64,000 nt of DNA from Azospirillum soli (GCF_017876165.1 NZ_JAGINQ010000004.1:62001-126000); one strand, 5' to 3'; positions 43,201 through 54,754 are shown, counted from the stretch's first letter. Notes: generated by a model not told the origin, from the sequence alone. Numbers and translations are program-made.

Positions 43201-44559
43201 TTACTCCTGGACGAACGCCTTCACGTAGGAGTGCGAAAGCGGCTGGACCAAGTAGTCGAGCGGGGTGCGCGCGGACAGAAGGATGCGCGCCTCGACCGGC
43301 ATGCCGGGCTTGATGGTCAGGTTGTGCGCCTGGTGCGCGTCGCTGTCCTTCAGGCGGATGCGGGCCAGATAGTGCTCCTGGCGGGTCACCGGGTCCATGA
43401 TGCGGTCGGCCGACACGTAGGTGACGGTGCCGTCCAGAGAGCCGACGACGCGGCTGTCGTAGGCGGTCAGCTGCACCTTCACGGGCAGGTCCACGGTCAG
43501 CGACTTGATGTCCTTCGGCTGGACCTTCACCTCGGCCAGCAGGGCGCGCTCGTCCGGGATGATGTCCAGGATCGGCTCGTTCGCGGTGATCGTGCCGCCG
43601 ACAGCCCAGTGGCTGTGCATCACGACGGTGCCGTCGTCCGGCGCCTTGATGGCGCGGGTCTCCAGGCGATTGGCGGCGTCGCGGATCTGCTCGGCCAGCT
43701 TCACGACCTCGCCGCGCGCCCGCTCCAGCTCGACGATGACCTTCTCGCGGAAATCGTTGCGGCGGCGCATCAGATCACCCTGGGCGTCCACGGCGGCCTG
43801 CTTGGACTGGGCGATCTTCGCTTCGAGTTCATGTTCGCGGCCCTTCAGGCGCGCCTCTTCCTTCTGCTGCTCGACCAGCTTGGTGCGGGTCGCGTTGCCG
43901 CGATTCAGAAGACCCTGGGTGATGCGCAGGTCGTCCTCGATCAGCGCGATCTCGCGGGCGAGGAACTTGCGCTGCTCCTCCAGGCTCTTCACCTCCTCGT
44001 TCAGGGTGGCGACGCGCTCGCTGGTCAGCTTGGCTTCGGTCTCCAGCTGGTTGCGGCGGACCTGGAACAGGTTCTCCTGGTTGCCCATGGTCTTTTCCAC
44101 GGCGCGGTTGGCGCCACGGCGCTTGGCGAGGTCGTCCGGCCACTCGATGGTCGGCTGCTCGAACAGCTCGGCCGTCAGGCGGGCTTCCAGGGCCAGAGTG
44201 TCGAGCCATGAGGTGGTGAGCACCTGCAGGCGGGTGACCGCCTCGGTGCTGTCCAGGCGCATCAGGGTCTGACCCGCCTTCACCTTGTCGCCTTCCTTGA
44301 CGAGGATCTCGTCGATCTGGGCGGTCTCCGTGTGCTTCACGACCTTGCGGCCGGTTTCCGGCGCCAGCGCGCCGGAGGCCATCACGGCGCTGTGGAGCGG
44401 AGCGAGCGCGGCCCAGGCGGTCATTCCGCCGAAGCCCACCGCCAGGACCATGAAGCCGCCGGCCAGAAGCCCGCTGACCTTGGTGTCGGGGACCAGCGCG
44501 CGCAGCGCGCTGATCGACGTCATGGTCTTCGCCTTGAAGGAATTCTTGGTGGTGGTCAT
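43201..44559 (-). CDS. Type I secretion periplasmic adaptor (HlyD/PrtE family)
   Basis: A 452-residue membrane fusion protein. One transmembrane helix (about residues 30-52) is followed by a biotinyl-lipoyl-like half motif (VVKHTETAQIDEILVKEGDKV), a long coiled coil (about 130-290) and the C-terminal HlyD barrel with TIKPGMPVEARILL. It links the inner-membrane ABC exporter to an outer-membrane TolC-like channel. The start is the ATG at 44559. It lies 56 bases after the ABC exporter gene on the same strand. No TolC gene or RTX substrate is in the window. Confidence 0.92.
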   Translation of the reverse strand: MTTTKNSFKAKTMTSISALRALVPDTKVSGLLAGGFMVLAVGFGGMTAWAALAPLHSAVMASGALAPETGRKVVKHTETAQIDEILVKEGDKVKAGQTLMRLDSTEAVTRLQVLTTSWLDTLALEARLTAELFEQPTIEWPDDLAKRRGANRAVEKTMGNQENLFQVRRNQLETEAKLTSERVATLNEEVKSLEEQRKFLAREIALIEDDLRITQGLLNRGNATRTKLVEQQKEEARLKGREHELEAKIAQSKQAAVDAQGDLMRRRNDFREKVIVELERARGEVVKLAEQIRDAANRLETRAIKAPDDGTVVMHSHWAVGGTITANEPILDIIPDERALLAEVKVQPKDIKSLTVDLPVKVQLTAYDSRVVGSLDGTVTYVSADRIMDPVTRQEHYLARIRLKDSDAHQAHNLTIKPGMPVEARILLSARTPLDYLVQPLSHSYVKAFVQE

Positions 44560-44615
44560 GGAAGAGTGTCCTTTTTTGCCCGCGTTCGCTTCAGGGGTTC
44601 GCTTCAGGGGCCGTA

Positions 44616-46352
44616 TCAGCCGGCCGCGCTCTGCACCGGCGCCGGGCCGATGTTGCGCAGACGGGCCCAGTTGGCGCCCTGCTGCTGCTCCTGGCGCTGC
44701 GGCAGTTCCACCGCCATGCCGTTCTTGAGCACGAAGGTCTTGTCCGACAGATCGACAAAGGCCGGGCTGTGGGTCAGCACGATGGTGGTCGTGCCGCGGG
44801 TCTTGGCGTCGATCACGAAGTCGCGCACCGCCTTGTGGCCGATCTCGTCCATGCCGGCGGACGGCTCGTCCAGGACCAGCAGCGGCGGGTTGGCGAAGCC
44901 GGCGCGGGCCAGGGCGATCAGGCGGGCCGAGGCGCCGGTGATCGGGAACAGCGGGTCGGAAACCTCGGTCTCGTAACCGTTCGGCAGGCTCTCGATCCAC
45001 TCGTGGATGCCGGCGCGCTTGGCGGCTTCCTCGACCTGCTCCTGAGTCGCTTCGGTGAAGCGGGCGATGTTCTCGGCGATGGTGCCGGGCAGCAGGTCGG
45101 CGCTCTGCGACATATAGCCGATGCCGTGGGCGACGCTGTCCGGGTTCAGGGAGGCCACCGCGAGGCCGCCGAGGCGGACGGTGCCGGCGGACGGCGTGGC
45201 GACACCGGCCAGCAGACGCGCCAGAACCGACTTGCCCGAGCGGTTCGGACCGGCGATGCAGATGGTCTCGCCCGGCTCGACCGACAGGGTGACGCTGCGC
45301 AGGATCGGCTTCTGGTCACGCGGCGAGACGAACAGCAGGTTCTCGACCGTCAGACGCTCGCGCTCAACCGGGGTCACCGGACGCGGCTGCTCACGCGACA
45401 GGCGCTTCAGCAGCGGGTACAGGCGGCGGAAGGACTGGATCGACTTCTGCAGCTGGCCCCAGGCGCCGGCGCTCTGCTCCACGGGGGCGAGGCCACGGCC
45501 GACCAGCATCGAGGTGGCGATCATGCCGCCGAAGGACAGGTGCTGCTCGATCACCAGCCACGCGCCGACGCCGGTGACGGAAATCTGCAGGATCATGCGC
45601 ACCCACTTGGTGAAGGCGCCGATGGCGGCGGCGCGCTCGGCCGAGCGGCCTTGCAGGGCCGACGAGGTCATGGCGTCGCGGGCGACGGCGTCCAGGGCGG
45701 TCGAGCCCATGCGCAGGCCGCGCACCGTGTCGGACTTCGCCAACAGGGCATCGAACAGGCGCTGCGAACGGGTGGACGGAGCCTTGCCTTCGTCGGCGAA
45801 ATTGCGGACGGCGGCGTGGCTGATGTAACCCAGCGCGGTCATGATGAGCATGGAGGCGACCAGGATCACCGCCAGCAGCGGGTGGATCAGGTAGATGCCG
45901 ATCACGTACAGCGGCACCCACGGCAGGTCCATCAGCGCGCCCACGGTCGGACGCGACAGGGCGCTCTTGACCTCCATGAGGTCGCTGAGCGGCGCGCTGT
46001 CGGGACGGCCACGGCCCGAGGCGTCCAGCACGTCGGCGGTCAGGCGGCGGCGCCAAGCCACCTCCAGCCCGTTGCCGGCGCGGCACAGAATGCGGGAGCG
46101 AACCGTTTCCAGCATGGCGGTCAGCGTCAGGGCGATCACGACGATCACGGTCAGCATGATCAGCGTGTCAAAATTGCCCGACGGAATGGCGCGGCTGAAT
46201 ACCTGAAGGGAATAGAGCGGCATCGCCAACATAAGAAGGTTGATGGCAGCGCTGAAGACAAAAGCACCAATAAGTATCCTGGAGAAATATTGGCTCCCGA
46301 AAGCCGCATCTTCGCCGGTGGTTTCCGGCTTACGTCCAAAAAGGCGAGGCAT
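44616..46352 (-). CDS. Type I secretion ABC exporter (PrtD-like) with degenerate signature motif
   Basis: A 578-residue permease-ATPase fusion. Residues 25-300 hold the membrane domain (about six helices) and residues 335-560 the nucleotide-binding domain. Walker A is GPNRSGKS, the Q-loop is GYMSQSADLLPGTIAENIA, Walker B is LLVLDEPSAGMDE and the switch His is in VLTHSP. The LSGGQ signature is missing: the corresponding stretch reads FPITGASARLIALARAG. In a homodimer both ATP sites would then lack the normal C-loop. The protein may have low ATPase activity or a changed role. It is paired with the HlyD gene downstream. Confidence 0.88.
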   Translation of the reverse strand: MPRLFGRKPETTGEDAAFGSQYFSRILIGAFVFSAAINLLMLAMPLYSLQVFSRAIPSGNFDTLIMLTVIVVIALTLTAMLETVRSRILCRAGNGLEVAWRRRLTADVLDASGRGRPDSAPLSDLMEVKSALSRPTVGALMDLPWVPLYVIGIYLIHPLLAVILVASMLIMTALGYISHAAVRNFADEGKAPSTRSQRLFDALLAKSDTVRGLRMGSTALDAVARDAMTSSALQGRSAERAAAIGAFTKWVRMILQISVTGVGAWLVIEQHLSFGGMIATSMLVGRGLAPVEQSAGAWGQLQKSIQSFRRLYPLLKRLSREQPRPVTPVERERLTVENLLFVSPRDQKPILRSVTLSVEPGETICIAGPNRSGKSVLARLLAGVATPSAGTVRLGGLAVASLNPDSVAHGIGYMSQSADLLPGTIAENIARFTEATQEQVEEAAKRAGIHEWIESLPNGYETEVSDPLFPITGASARLIALARAGFANPPLLVLDEPSAGMDEIGHKAVRDFVIDAKTRGTTTIVLTHSPAFVDLSDKTFVLKNGMAVELPQRQEQQQGANWARLRNIGPAPVQSAAG

Positions 46353-46564
46353 TTAAAGCCCTCCAATTGTCACCGTTTAAGGCAGTGCCCACTGGATGCA
46401 GGCGAGGCACAGGTGACGGGATCTTGGTAAATGAAACCTAAACATTGATCGACATCACAGGAATGCCACCAGAAACCACCCCCTTTGCGCACGGCACCGC
46501 GATGCTCATGTGAAGGAAAGGCCCCCTTCGAACCGCCGTTTCCGGGCGCCGCATTGGAGGACGC

Positions 46565-48094
46565 ATGACCGACGTTCTGAAGCTCGAACCGGGCTGTCTG
46601 ACGCTGGCCGACCTGCGCCGGATCGCGCGGGAACCCGTGGGTTTGGCGCTGGCGCCGGACTGTCGAGAGGGGATCGCTGCGTCAGCCCGAACGGTGGCAG
46701 ATGCGGCTGGGGGCGAGCGCGCGGTCTATGGGGTGAACACCGGCTTCGGCCTGCTGGCCCGCCAGCGCATCGCCCCCGATCAGGTGCGGGAGTTGCAGCG
46801 GCGGCTTGTGCTCTCCCACTGCGCCGGGACAGGGCCGGCGCTGCCGCCTGACGTGGTGCGGCTGATCCTGGCGCTGAAGGCGAACGCGCTGGCGCGCGGC
46901 CATTCCGGGGTGCGGCCGGAGGTGATCGAAGCGCTGCTGGCGCTGTTCAACCGGGGCGTCCTGCCGGTGGTGCCGGCCAAGGGGTCGGTCGGCGCGTCGG
47001 GCGATCTGGCGCCGCTGGCCCACCTGTCCGCCGTGCTGATCGGCGAGGGGGAGGCGGATGTCGATGGGGAGCGGCTGCCGGCCAAGGAGGCTCTGGCGCG
47101 CGCCGGGCTGGTTCCGCTGGTGCTGGAGGCGAAGGAAGGGCTGGCGCTGCTGAACGGCACGCAGGTGTCCACGGCGCTGGCGCTTGTCGGGCTGTTCGCG
47201 GCGGAGGACGCGTTCGCTGCCGCGCTGGTGGCGGGGGCGCTCAGCGTCGATGCGGCGCAGGGCAGCGACGGGCCGTTCGACGCGCGCATCCACGATCTGC
47301 GCGGCCAGCCGGGGCAGCGGGAAGTGGCCGCCGTCTACCGCGACCTGTTGCACGGCAGCGGCATCCGGGAGTCCCACCGGGGCGATCACGGAACGGTGCA
47401 GGATCCCTACAGCCTGCGCTGCCAGCCGCAGGTGATGGGGGCGGTGCTGGACCACATCCGCTTCGCGGCCGGCGTTCTGGAGCGCGAGGCGAACGCCGTG
47501 TCCGACAACCCGCTGGTCTTCGCGGACACCAGCGAGATTCTGTCCGGCGGCAACTTTCACGCCGAGCCGGTCGCCATGGCAGCCGACATGCTGGCGATCG
47601 CCATGGCGGAGATCGGCGCCCTGTCGGAACGGCGGATCGCGCTGCTGATGGACACGCACCTGTCGGGCCTGCCGCCCTTCCTGGTGAAGGACGGGGGGCT
47701 GAACAGCGGCTTCATGATCGCGCAGGTGACGGCGGCGGCGCTCGCGTCCGAGAACAAGCAGATGGCTCATCCGGCCAGCGTGGACAGCCTGCCGACCTCC
47801 GCCAACCAGGAGGATCACGTCAGCATGGCGACCCACGCCGCGCGGCGTCTGACCGACATGGCCGACAATCTGGCGGGCATCGTGGCGGTGGAACTGCTGG
47901 CCGCCGGGCAAGGTGTGGACCTGCGTGCGCCGCTCGTTTCCTCGCCCAAGCTGGAGGCTGTCAAGGCGTTGCTGCGCACCCGCGTGGCGCGCTGGGACGA
48001 GGACCGGGCGATGGCCCCTGACATCGCCGCCGCGAAGCAATTGATCGTGTCCGGGGCCTTTCGCGCCTTCTTCGATGCACCAACAATCCGTTGA
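46565..48094 (+). CDS. hutH: Histidine ammonia-lyase
   Basis: A 509-residue enzyme that deaminates histidine to urocanate, the first step of histidine use. The self-made MIO cofactor comes from Ala-Ser-Gly in [35 protein letters not shown] [12 protein letters not shown] and [17 protein letters not shown] are further family blocks. The ATG follows TTGGAGGACGC, which sets the start. The other hut genes are not adjacent, so it is either alone or separated from them. Divergent from the type I exporter; 46353-46564 holds no other feature I can name. Confidence 0.96.
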   Translation: MTDVLKLEPGCLTLADLRRIAREPVGLALAPDCREGIAASARTVADAAGGERAVYGVNTGFGLLARQRIAPDQVRELQRRLVLSHCAGTGPALPPDVVRLILALKANALARGHSGVRPEVIEALLALFNRGVLPVVPAKGSVGASGDLAPLAHLSAVLIGEGEADVDGERLPAKEALARAGLVPLVLEAKEGLALLNGTQVSTALALVGLFAAEDAFAAALVAGALSVDAAQGSDGPFDARIHDLRGQPGQREVAAVYRDLLHGSGIRESHRGDHGTVQDPYSLRCQPQVMGAVLDHIRFAAGVLEREANAVSDNPLVFADTSEILSGGNFHAEPVAMAADMLAIAMAEIGALSERRIALLMDTHLSGLPPFLVKDGGLNSGFMIAQVTAAALASENKQMAHPASVDSLPTSANQEDHVSMATHAARRLTDMADNLAGIVAVELLAAGQGVDLRAPLVSSPKLEAVKALLRTRVARWDEDRAMAPDIAAAKQLIVSGAFRAFFDAPTIR

Positions 48095-48227
48095 TGAGAC
48101 ATGTCGGCGCAGGCCGGCCGAGGACGGTCGATGGTGGTTGGATGCGCGCCCGTGAGCCGCTAAGGTCTTGATCTCCTTCTCACCGGCCGCGCCGGCCGGG
48201 ACCGTTCATTCTTTTTCGGAGATCGTC

Positions 48228-48758
48228 ATGGAAGGGCGCAAGGTCCCCTCTGTTGTGTTCAAGACCCGCGTGCGCGACGAGAGCGTCGGCGGTCCGAACC
48301 CGTTTCGCTGGCAGGACGTGAGCTCCGACGACATTTTCGCCGGCAAGCGCGTCGTCGTCTTCTCGCTGCCGGGCGCCTTCACCCCGACCTGCTCGAACGA
48401 GCAGTGCCCGGCCTACGACCGCCTGTATCCGGAATTCCGCGACCTGGGCGTCGACGAGGTCTACTGCCTGTCGGTCAACGACGCCTTCGTCATGTTCCAG
48501 TGGGGCAAGAGCCTGAACCTGAAGAACGTGAAGCTGATCCCGGACGGCTCGGGCCATTTCACCCGCCGCATGGGCATGCTGATCAACAAGGACCATGTCG
48601 GCTTCGGCCAGCGCAGCTGGCGCTACGCCATGGTCGTGAAGGACGGCGTGATCGAGAAGTGGTTCGAGGAGCCGGGCATCAACGACGCCGGCCAGAACGG
48701 CGACCCGTACGGCGAATCCTCCCCGGAGAACGTTCTGAACTACCTGCGCTCCAAGTAA
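48228..48758 (+). CDS. Peroxiredoxin, Prx5-like
   Basis: A 176-residue thiol peroxidase. The peroxidatic Cys is in LPGAFTPTCSNEQCPAYDRL; a second Cys four residues on (NEQC) and one in VYCLSVND could resolve the disulfide. The C-terminal half has SRR-like FTRRMGMLINKDHVGFGQRS and the YAMVVKDGVIEKWF strand pair. It reduces hydrogen peroxide and organic peroxides using thioredoxin, glutaredoxin or glutathione. The start at 48228 is preceded by CGGAG; the frame is open upstream without conserved residues. It ends at a strong terminator. Confidence 0.9.
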   Translation: MEGRKVPSVVFKTRVRDESVGGPNPFRWQDVSSDDIFAGKRVVVFSLPGAFTPTCSNEQCPAYDRLYPEFRDLGVDEVYCLSVNDAFVMFQWGKSLNLKNVKLIPDGSGHFTRRMGMLINKDHVGFGQRSWRYAMVVKDGVIEKWFEEPGINDAGQNGDPYGESSPENVLNYLRSK

Positions 48759-48770
48759 TACGGTGGCGCG

Positions 48771-48807
48771 AAAAGCCCCTCTTCCCGCCTGGGGAGAGGG
48801 GCTTTTT
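48771..48807 (+). terminator. Terminator after the peroxiredoxin gene
   Basis: AAAAGCCCCTCTTCCC pairs with GGGGAGAGGGGCTTTT (one mismatch) around a 4-base loop and is followed by T residues. Because A-rich and T-rich flanks are on both sides, it can also end the DUF2061 gene on the opposite strand (stop 21 bases away). Confidence 0.88.
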
Positions 48808-48827
48808 CGTGGTCAGGCCCTATCCTT

Positions 48828-49052
48828 TCAGGCGGCGACGGCCCCGGCGACATCGGCGTCTTCGTCGCCCGCCTGCTCACGTCGGCGCGACGCCGCAGCC
48901 CACGCCTTCTCGTGCAGATAATAGGCGACCGTGTTGCACAGCGGCTCGACCAGCGCCAGCGCGCCGCCCACGGCGATGCTGCCCGTCATCAGGTAGCCGA
49001 CCGTGAAGGCCACGGTGAAGTGCACGCACGCGAAGCTCAACGTCTTGGCCAT
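48828..49052 (-). CDS. DUF2061 small membrane protein
   Basis: A 74-residue protein with the DUF2061 pattern: KTLSFACVHFTVAFTVGYL, then GSIAVGGALALVEPLCNTVA and YYLHEKAW. Two hydrophobic helices span about residues 6-25 and 28-48; the tail is charged. The function of this family is unknown to me. It is convergent with the peroxiredoxin gene and shares its terminator. Confidence 0.88.
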   Translation of the reverse strand: MAKTLSFACVHFTVAFTVGYLMTGSIAVGGALALVEPLCNTVAYYLHEKAWAAASRRREQAGDEDADVAGAVAA

Positions 49053-49162
49053 GATCGCCCCCGAAACCCGGTGTTCTTTGTCAGGGTCATGGTGGCTGAT
49101 ACACGATCAAAGGTCCAATCGATTGCTCCACATCCATCAATAGAAAATATCTATCAATCTCA

Positions 49163-49951
49163 TCACCTGAAGGGTCGGCGCCGGTCTCCGGCGTCGGGAA
49201 TGCGCCCGCGGCGGATCGGCGTGCCGGGCGGCATCACCGCGAAGGGGCGGCTGTGCGCCGGTTCCATCAGTTGCACGTTGGGGCGCTTGAAGAAGGGGAT
49301 CAGAACCGCCCCCATGACGAACCCGCCGACATGCGCCCAGAAGGCCACCCCGCCCTCGTCCGAGGTGGGCGTGGTCACCCCGCTCAGGATCTGCCCGACG
49401 AACCAGACGCCGAGCACGAGAATGGCCGGCACGGTGATGATTCGGACGATGATGATGAACCAGAACAGCACGCCGACGTTCGCCCTGGGGTGCAGCACCA
49501 GATAGGCGCCCAGCACGCCGCCGATGGCACCGCTCGCCCCCAGCATGGGAATCTCGGAGGTCGGGTGGGCGATACTCTGCGCCAGCGCGGCGGCCGTCCC
49601 GCACAGCAGGTAGAAGACGATGAAGCGCCCCCGCCCCATGCTGTCCTCCACATTGTTCCCGAAGATCCAGAGGTACAGCATGTTCCCGGCGAGGTGCAGC
49701 CAGCCGCCGTGCATGAACATCGAGGTGACGACCGACATCCAGGGCGGCACGACCTGAAGCCGCTCCGGCAACTCGGCGTAGCCGAACAGAACCGCCGGGA
49801 TCACGCCGAAGGAGAAGACGGCACGCCCCTCCCCGACCGGTCCCAGCGACCGCTGCCAGAGGAAGACCGCCACGCACAGCGCGATGATGGCGATGGTGAC
49901 GACCGCTGTCCGGCGGGTCGGGTTGTCGTCGTAAAGCGGAAGGAAAAGCAT
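49163..49951 (-). CDS. Rhomboid family intramembrane serine protease
   Basis: A 262-residue membrane protein with six predicted helices. The catalytic dyad is Ser in MLGASGAIGGVLGAY (helix 4) and His in FWAHVGGFVMGA (helix 6). The L1 loop and helix 2 carry WMSVVTSMFMHGGWLHLAGNM with the conserved HxxxN. Rhomboids cut transmembrane segments of client proteins. The start is put at MLFLPLYDDN (49951), where similarity to rhomboids begins; the longer frame adds a basic, non-hydrophobic leader. It diverges from phaZ. Confidence 0.93.
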   Translation of the reverse strand: MLFLPLYDDNPTRRTAVVTIAIIALCVAVFLWQRSLGPVGEGRAVFSFGVIPAVLFGYAELPERLQVVPPWMSVVTSMFMHGGWLHLAGNMLYLWIFGNNVEDSMGRGRFIVFYLLCGTAAALAQSIAHPTSEIPMLGASGAIGGVLGAYLVLHPRANVGVLFWFIIIVRIITVPAILVLGVWFVGQILSGVTTPTSDEGGVAFWAHVGGFVMGAVLIPFFKRPNVQLMEPAHSRPFAVMPPGTPIRRGRIPDAGDRRRPFR

Positions 49952-50237
49952 CGGCGGCGTTCCGGAAGGACACTGGGTCTTCTGAAACGATGGGCGGCCT
50001 TTCCCGTCCCGCCAAGCGGTCGCGGCATCCTGCGGCGATTTTCCCAAGCGAGAAGTTGCACGCCCATGTATTCATGAAAAGTCGCAAGCGCTTTTGTCAC
50101 ACGTCTCAGTGGTGGACTTTGTCGATTGCTTCGCTACGGTGCAGTGCAGCGAAGATGCCCGGAAGGGCGGCCCCGGAAGGGCGGATCGCGCGAAACCGGG
50201 CCATGCGCAAAGCTACGACAACGAGAGGAAAAGGCAC

Positions 50238-51278
50238 ATGCTCCCGATGCGGACCCTCGGCGCGGCCGCCGTCGCGCTCACCACGGCCCTGTCCATGCCG
50301 GCTCTGGCGGCCGACGAACCGATCAAGCTGCCGAAGCTGAACATTGACGCCAAGCAGACCACCACGTCCGGCGTGTCGTCCGGCGCCTACATGGCGACGC
50401 AGATGCACATCGCCTATTCGGACGTCGTCGCCGGCGCGGCCCTGGTCGCCGGCGGCCCCTGGGGCTGCGCCGACAACGTTCCCGGCGCCGTGCCGGGGCA
50501 GGTGGCGCTGCAGCGCTGCATGAAGACCACCGCTGGCAAGCCGGACCTCGGCCAGCTGATCGCGAACGCGCAGAGCCGCGAGAAGAGCAAGCAGATCGAC
50601 AGCCTGGACAACCTGAAGAAGGCCCGCGTCTATCTGTTCAACGGTGCCAAGGACAGCGTCGTCACCACCCCGGTGGTCGAGGCGGCCTTCCAGTTCTACA
50701 GCGCGCTGAAGGTGCCGGCGGACAACATCAAGTTCATCAACCAGTTCCCGGACGCCGAGCACGCCTTCGTCACCGACAACTTCGGTGCGGCCTGCAGCTA
50801 TCTGGGCGGCGACTACCTGAACAACTGCAAGTACGATCAGGCCGGCGAGCTGCTGAAGCATCTCTATCCCGACGTGAAGACTCCGAACGCGCCGGAGGCC
50901 AAGGCCCAGCCGGTCAAGTTCTCGCAGAAGGAGTTCATCGGCGACCAGAGCCGCTCCGGCATGCTGGAATACGGCTATCTGTACGTGCCCGAGGCTTGCG
51001 CCAGCGGTCAGGCCTGCCGCCTGCACATCGCCTTCCACGGCTGCGAGATGTCGGCCGAGAAGATCGGCAACGCCTTCCCCGTCAACGCCGGTTACAACCG
51101 CTGGGCGGACGTGAATAACATCGTCGTGCTGTACCCGCAGATCAAGCACAGCGCCAAGCCCACCTCCAACCCGAACGGCTGCTGGGACTGGTTCGCCTAC
51201 ACCGGCTACGACTACAACCTGAAGAGCGGCTTCCAGCCGACGGCCATCCGCAAGATGATCGCGGCGATTGCAAAGTAA
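50238..51278 (+). CDS. phaZ: Poly(3-hydroxybutyrate) depolymerase, type with N-terminal lipase box
   Basis: A 346-residue exported depolymerase. The signal peptide ends after PALA (residue 24). The nucleophile Ser47 lies in SGVSSGAYMATQMH, close to the mature N-terminus. LYVPEACASGQACRLHIAFHGCEMS supplies the oxyanion region, and HxxxD/H positions lie in the C-terminal half (NPNGCWDWFAYTGYDY). It resembles the periplasmic PHB depolymerase of Rhodospirillum rubrum, which suggests use of PHB or its oligomers. The ATG at 50238 follows GAGAGGAAAAGG. A terminator shared with eno follows. Confidence 0.93.
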   Translation: MLPMRTLGAAAVALTTALSMPALAADEPIKLPKLNIDAKQTTTSGVSSGAYMATQMHIAYSDVVAGAALVAGGPWGCADNVPGAVPGQVALQRCMKTTAGKPDLGQLIANAQSREKSKQIDSLDNLKKARVYLFNGAKDSVVTTPVVEAAFQFYSALKVPADNIKFINQFPDAEHAFVTDNFGAACSYLGGDYLNNCKYDQAGELLKHLYPDVKTPNAPEAKAQPVKFSQKEFIGDQSRSGMLEYGYLYVPEACASGQACRLHIAFHGCEMSAEKIGNAFPVNAGYNRWADVNNIVVLYPQIKHSAKPTSNPNGCWDWFAYTGYDYNLKSGFQPTAIRKMIAAIAK

Positions 51279-51291
51279 GCGTCCCAAAGAG

Positions 51292-51326
51292 AAAGCCCCT
51301 CTCCGGCATCCCGGAGAGGGGCTTTT
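51292..51326. terminator. Bidirectional terminator between phaZ and eno
   Basis: AAAGCCCCTCTCCGG and its exact complement form a 15-bp stem with a CATC loop; A residues lie before it and TTTT after it. It begins 13 bases after the phaZ stop and 22 bases from the eno stop on the other strand, so it serves both convergent genes. Confidence 0.92.
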
Positions 51327-51347
51327 CTCATTCAGATCCTGCGGCCC

Positions 51348-53024
<1,677 letters not shown>

Positions 53025-53051
53025 TCACGCCTAAGACAGGGGGATGACCCC

Positions 53052-53981
53052 ATGCTGAAGATCCTGGTCCTCGGCTCCGCAGCGGGCGGCGGGTTTCCGC
53101 AATGGAACTGCAATTGCGAGGGCTGCCGCCGCGCCCGTTCCGGCGATCCGGCCGCGAAGCCCCGCACGCAATCCTCGCTCGCCGTCAGCGGCGGCGACGG
53201 GCGATGGGTGCTGCTGAACGCCTCGCCCGACCTCGGGGCGCAAATTCTGGCGAATCCGGCGCTGCACCCGCAACAGGGCATCCGCCACAGCCCGATCAGC
53301 GCGGCGGTGCTGACCAACGCCGACATCGACCATGTCGCGGGCCTGCTGACGCTCCGCGAGTCCCAGCCCTTCGCCATCTACGCAACGGAGCGCGTGCACA
53401 CGGTGCTGGCCGCAAATTCCGTCTTCCGCGTGGTGAACCCGGAGTTGGCGCCGCGACGCACGGTGGCGCTCGACAAGCCCTACGTTCCGGCCGACGCGAA
53501 CGGCGATCCCCTACCCTTCGAGATCGAAGCCTTCGCCGTGCCGGGCAAGATCGCCCTCTATCTGGAAGACCCGAGCGCCGCCGGGTTCGGTTCGGTGGCG
53601 GAGGACACGGTTGCGCTGCGCGTACGCGACACGTCGAGCGACGCGGAGTTCTTCTACATCCCCGGCTGTTCCGCCATGCCCGACTGGCTGGCCGACCGGC
53701 TACGGGGGGCGCCGCTGGTGCTGTTCGACGGCACCACCTGGACCGATGATGAAATGATCCGTGCCGGCACCGGCACCAAGACCGGCCAGCGCATGGGCCA
53801 TATGGCGATGTCAGGCCCCGAGGGCTCCATCGCCGCGTTCGAAAAGCTGGGTGTGCGCCGCAAGGTGTTCGTCCACATAAATAATACCAATCCGGCACTG
53901 CTTGACGACTCGCCCGAACGAGCCGCGGCCGAAGGTGCCGGCTGGGAGATCGCTCAAGACGGGATGGAGTTCACCCTATGA
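53052..53981 (+). CDS. pqqB: PQQ biosynthesis protein PqqB
   Basis: A 309-residue metallo-beta-lactamase-fold protein. It begins LKILVLGSAAGGGFPQWNCNC and has a modified metal site (NADIDHVAGLLTLRES), with VFVHINNTNPAL near the end. PqqB is reported to hydroxylate a tyrosine-derived intermediate in PQQ formation. The stop overlaps the pqqC start by 4 bases (ATGA), which indicates translational coupling. Confidence 0.96.
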   Translation: MLKILVLGSAAGGGFPQWNCNCEGCRRARSGDPAAKPRTQSSLAVSGGDGRWVLLNASPDLGAQILANPALHPQQGIRHSPISAAVLTNADIDHVAGLLTLRESQPFAIYATERVHTVLAANSVFRVVNPELAPRRTVALDKPYVPADANGDPLPFEIEAFAVPGKIALYLEDPSAAGFGSVAEDTVALRVRDTSSDAEFFYIPGCSAMPDWLADRLRGAPLVLFDGTTWTDDEMIRAGTGTKTGQRMGHMAMSGPEGSIAAFEKLGVRRKVFVHINNTNPALLDDSPERAAAEGAGWEIAQDGMEFTL

Positions 53982-54754
53982 CCAGACTGCTGTCGCGCGA
54001 GGAACTGGAACGCGAACTGCGCGCCATCGGCGAGCGCCAATACCATGACCTTCACCCGTTCCACAAACTCCTGCACGGCGGCAAGCTGAAGCGCGGACAG
54101 GTCCAGGCCTGGGCGCTGAACCGCTTCTATTATCAGGTCTGCATCCCGAAGAAGGATCTGGCGCTGATGGCGCGCATGGACGACCCGGCGTTGCGCCGCG
54201 CCTGGATCCAGCGCGTACTGGACCACGACGGCTTCGGTGAGGAGGCCCAGCGCGAAGAAGGCAAGGTCGGCGGCATCGAGCGCTGGCTGCGCCTGACGGA
54301 CGGGCTGGGCCTCGACCGTGATTACGTCGTCTCGCTGAAGGGCATCCTGCCGGCCACCCGCTACGCTGTGGACGCCTACGTGAACTTCGTCTCGTCGAAG
54401 AGCACGCTGGAGGCCGTTGCCTCCTCCCTGACGGAGCTGTTCGCGCCGGCCATCCACCGCGAGCGCATCGCCGGGTTCAAGGCCTATTACGCCTTCGCCA
54501 ACGACGCGACCCTGTCCTACTTCCGCAAGCGCCTGTCCGAGGCCCCGCGCGACGTGGAATTCGGGTTGGAATACGTGCTCGACAACGCCCGCACGCCCGA
54601 ACAGCAGCAGCAGGTGATCGCCGCCCTGCGCCACAAGGCGGAGCTTCTGTGGGCGCAGTTGGACGCGCTGCACCACGCCTATGTGTCGCCCGGCCTGATC
54701 CCGCCCGGCGCCTTCGTGCCGGACGACATGGAGCCGACGGTCTACACGCGATGA
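53978..54754 (+). CDS. pqqC: Pyrroloquinoline-quinone synthase PqqC
   Basis: A 258-residue all-helical oxidase that carries out the final ring closure and eight-electron oxidation to PQQ, without a metal or cofactor. Characteristic stretches are RQYHDLHPFHKLLHGGKL, QAWALNRFYYQ, IPKKDLALMARM and DHDGFGEEAQREEGKVGG. Length and sequence are normal for the family. Both ends overlap neighbouring pqq genes by 4 bases. Confidence 0.97.
   Translation: MTRLLSREELERELRAIGERQYHDLHPFHKLLHGGKLKRGQVQAWALNRFYYQVCIPKKDLALMARMDDPALRRAWIQRVLDHDGFGEEAQREEGKVGGIERWLRLTDGLGLDRDYVVSLKGILPATRYAVDAYVNFVSSKSTLEAVASSLTELFAPAIHRERIAGFKAYYAFANDATLSYFRKRLSEAPRDVEFGLEYVLDNARTPEQQQQVIAALRHKAELLWAQLDALHHAYVSPGLIPPGAFVPDDMEPTVYTR

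Noticed and set aside
46682..48040. 452-codon minus-strand frame opposite hutH
   Set aside because: Composition is Arg/Gln/His-rich with no motif; hutH on the plus strand is unmistakable through its MIO motif.
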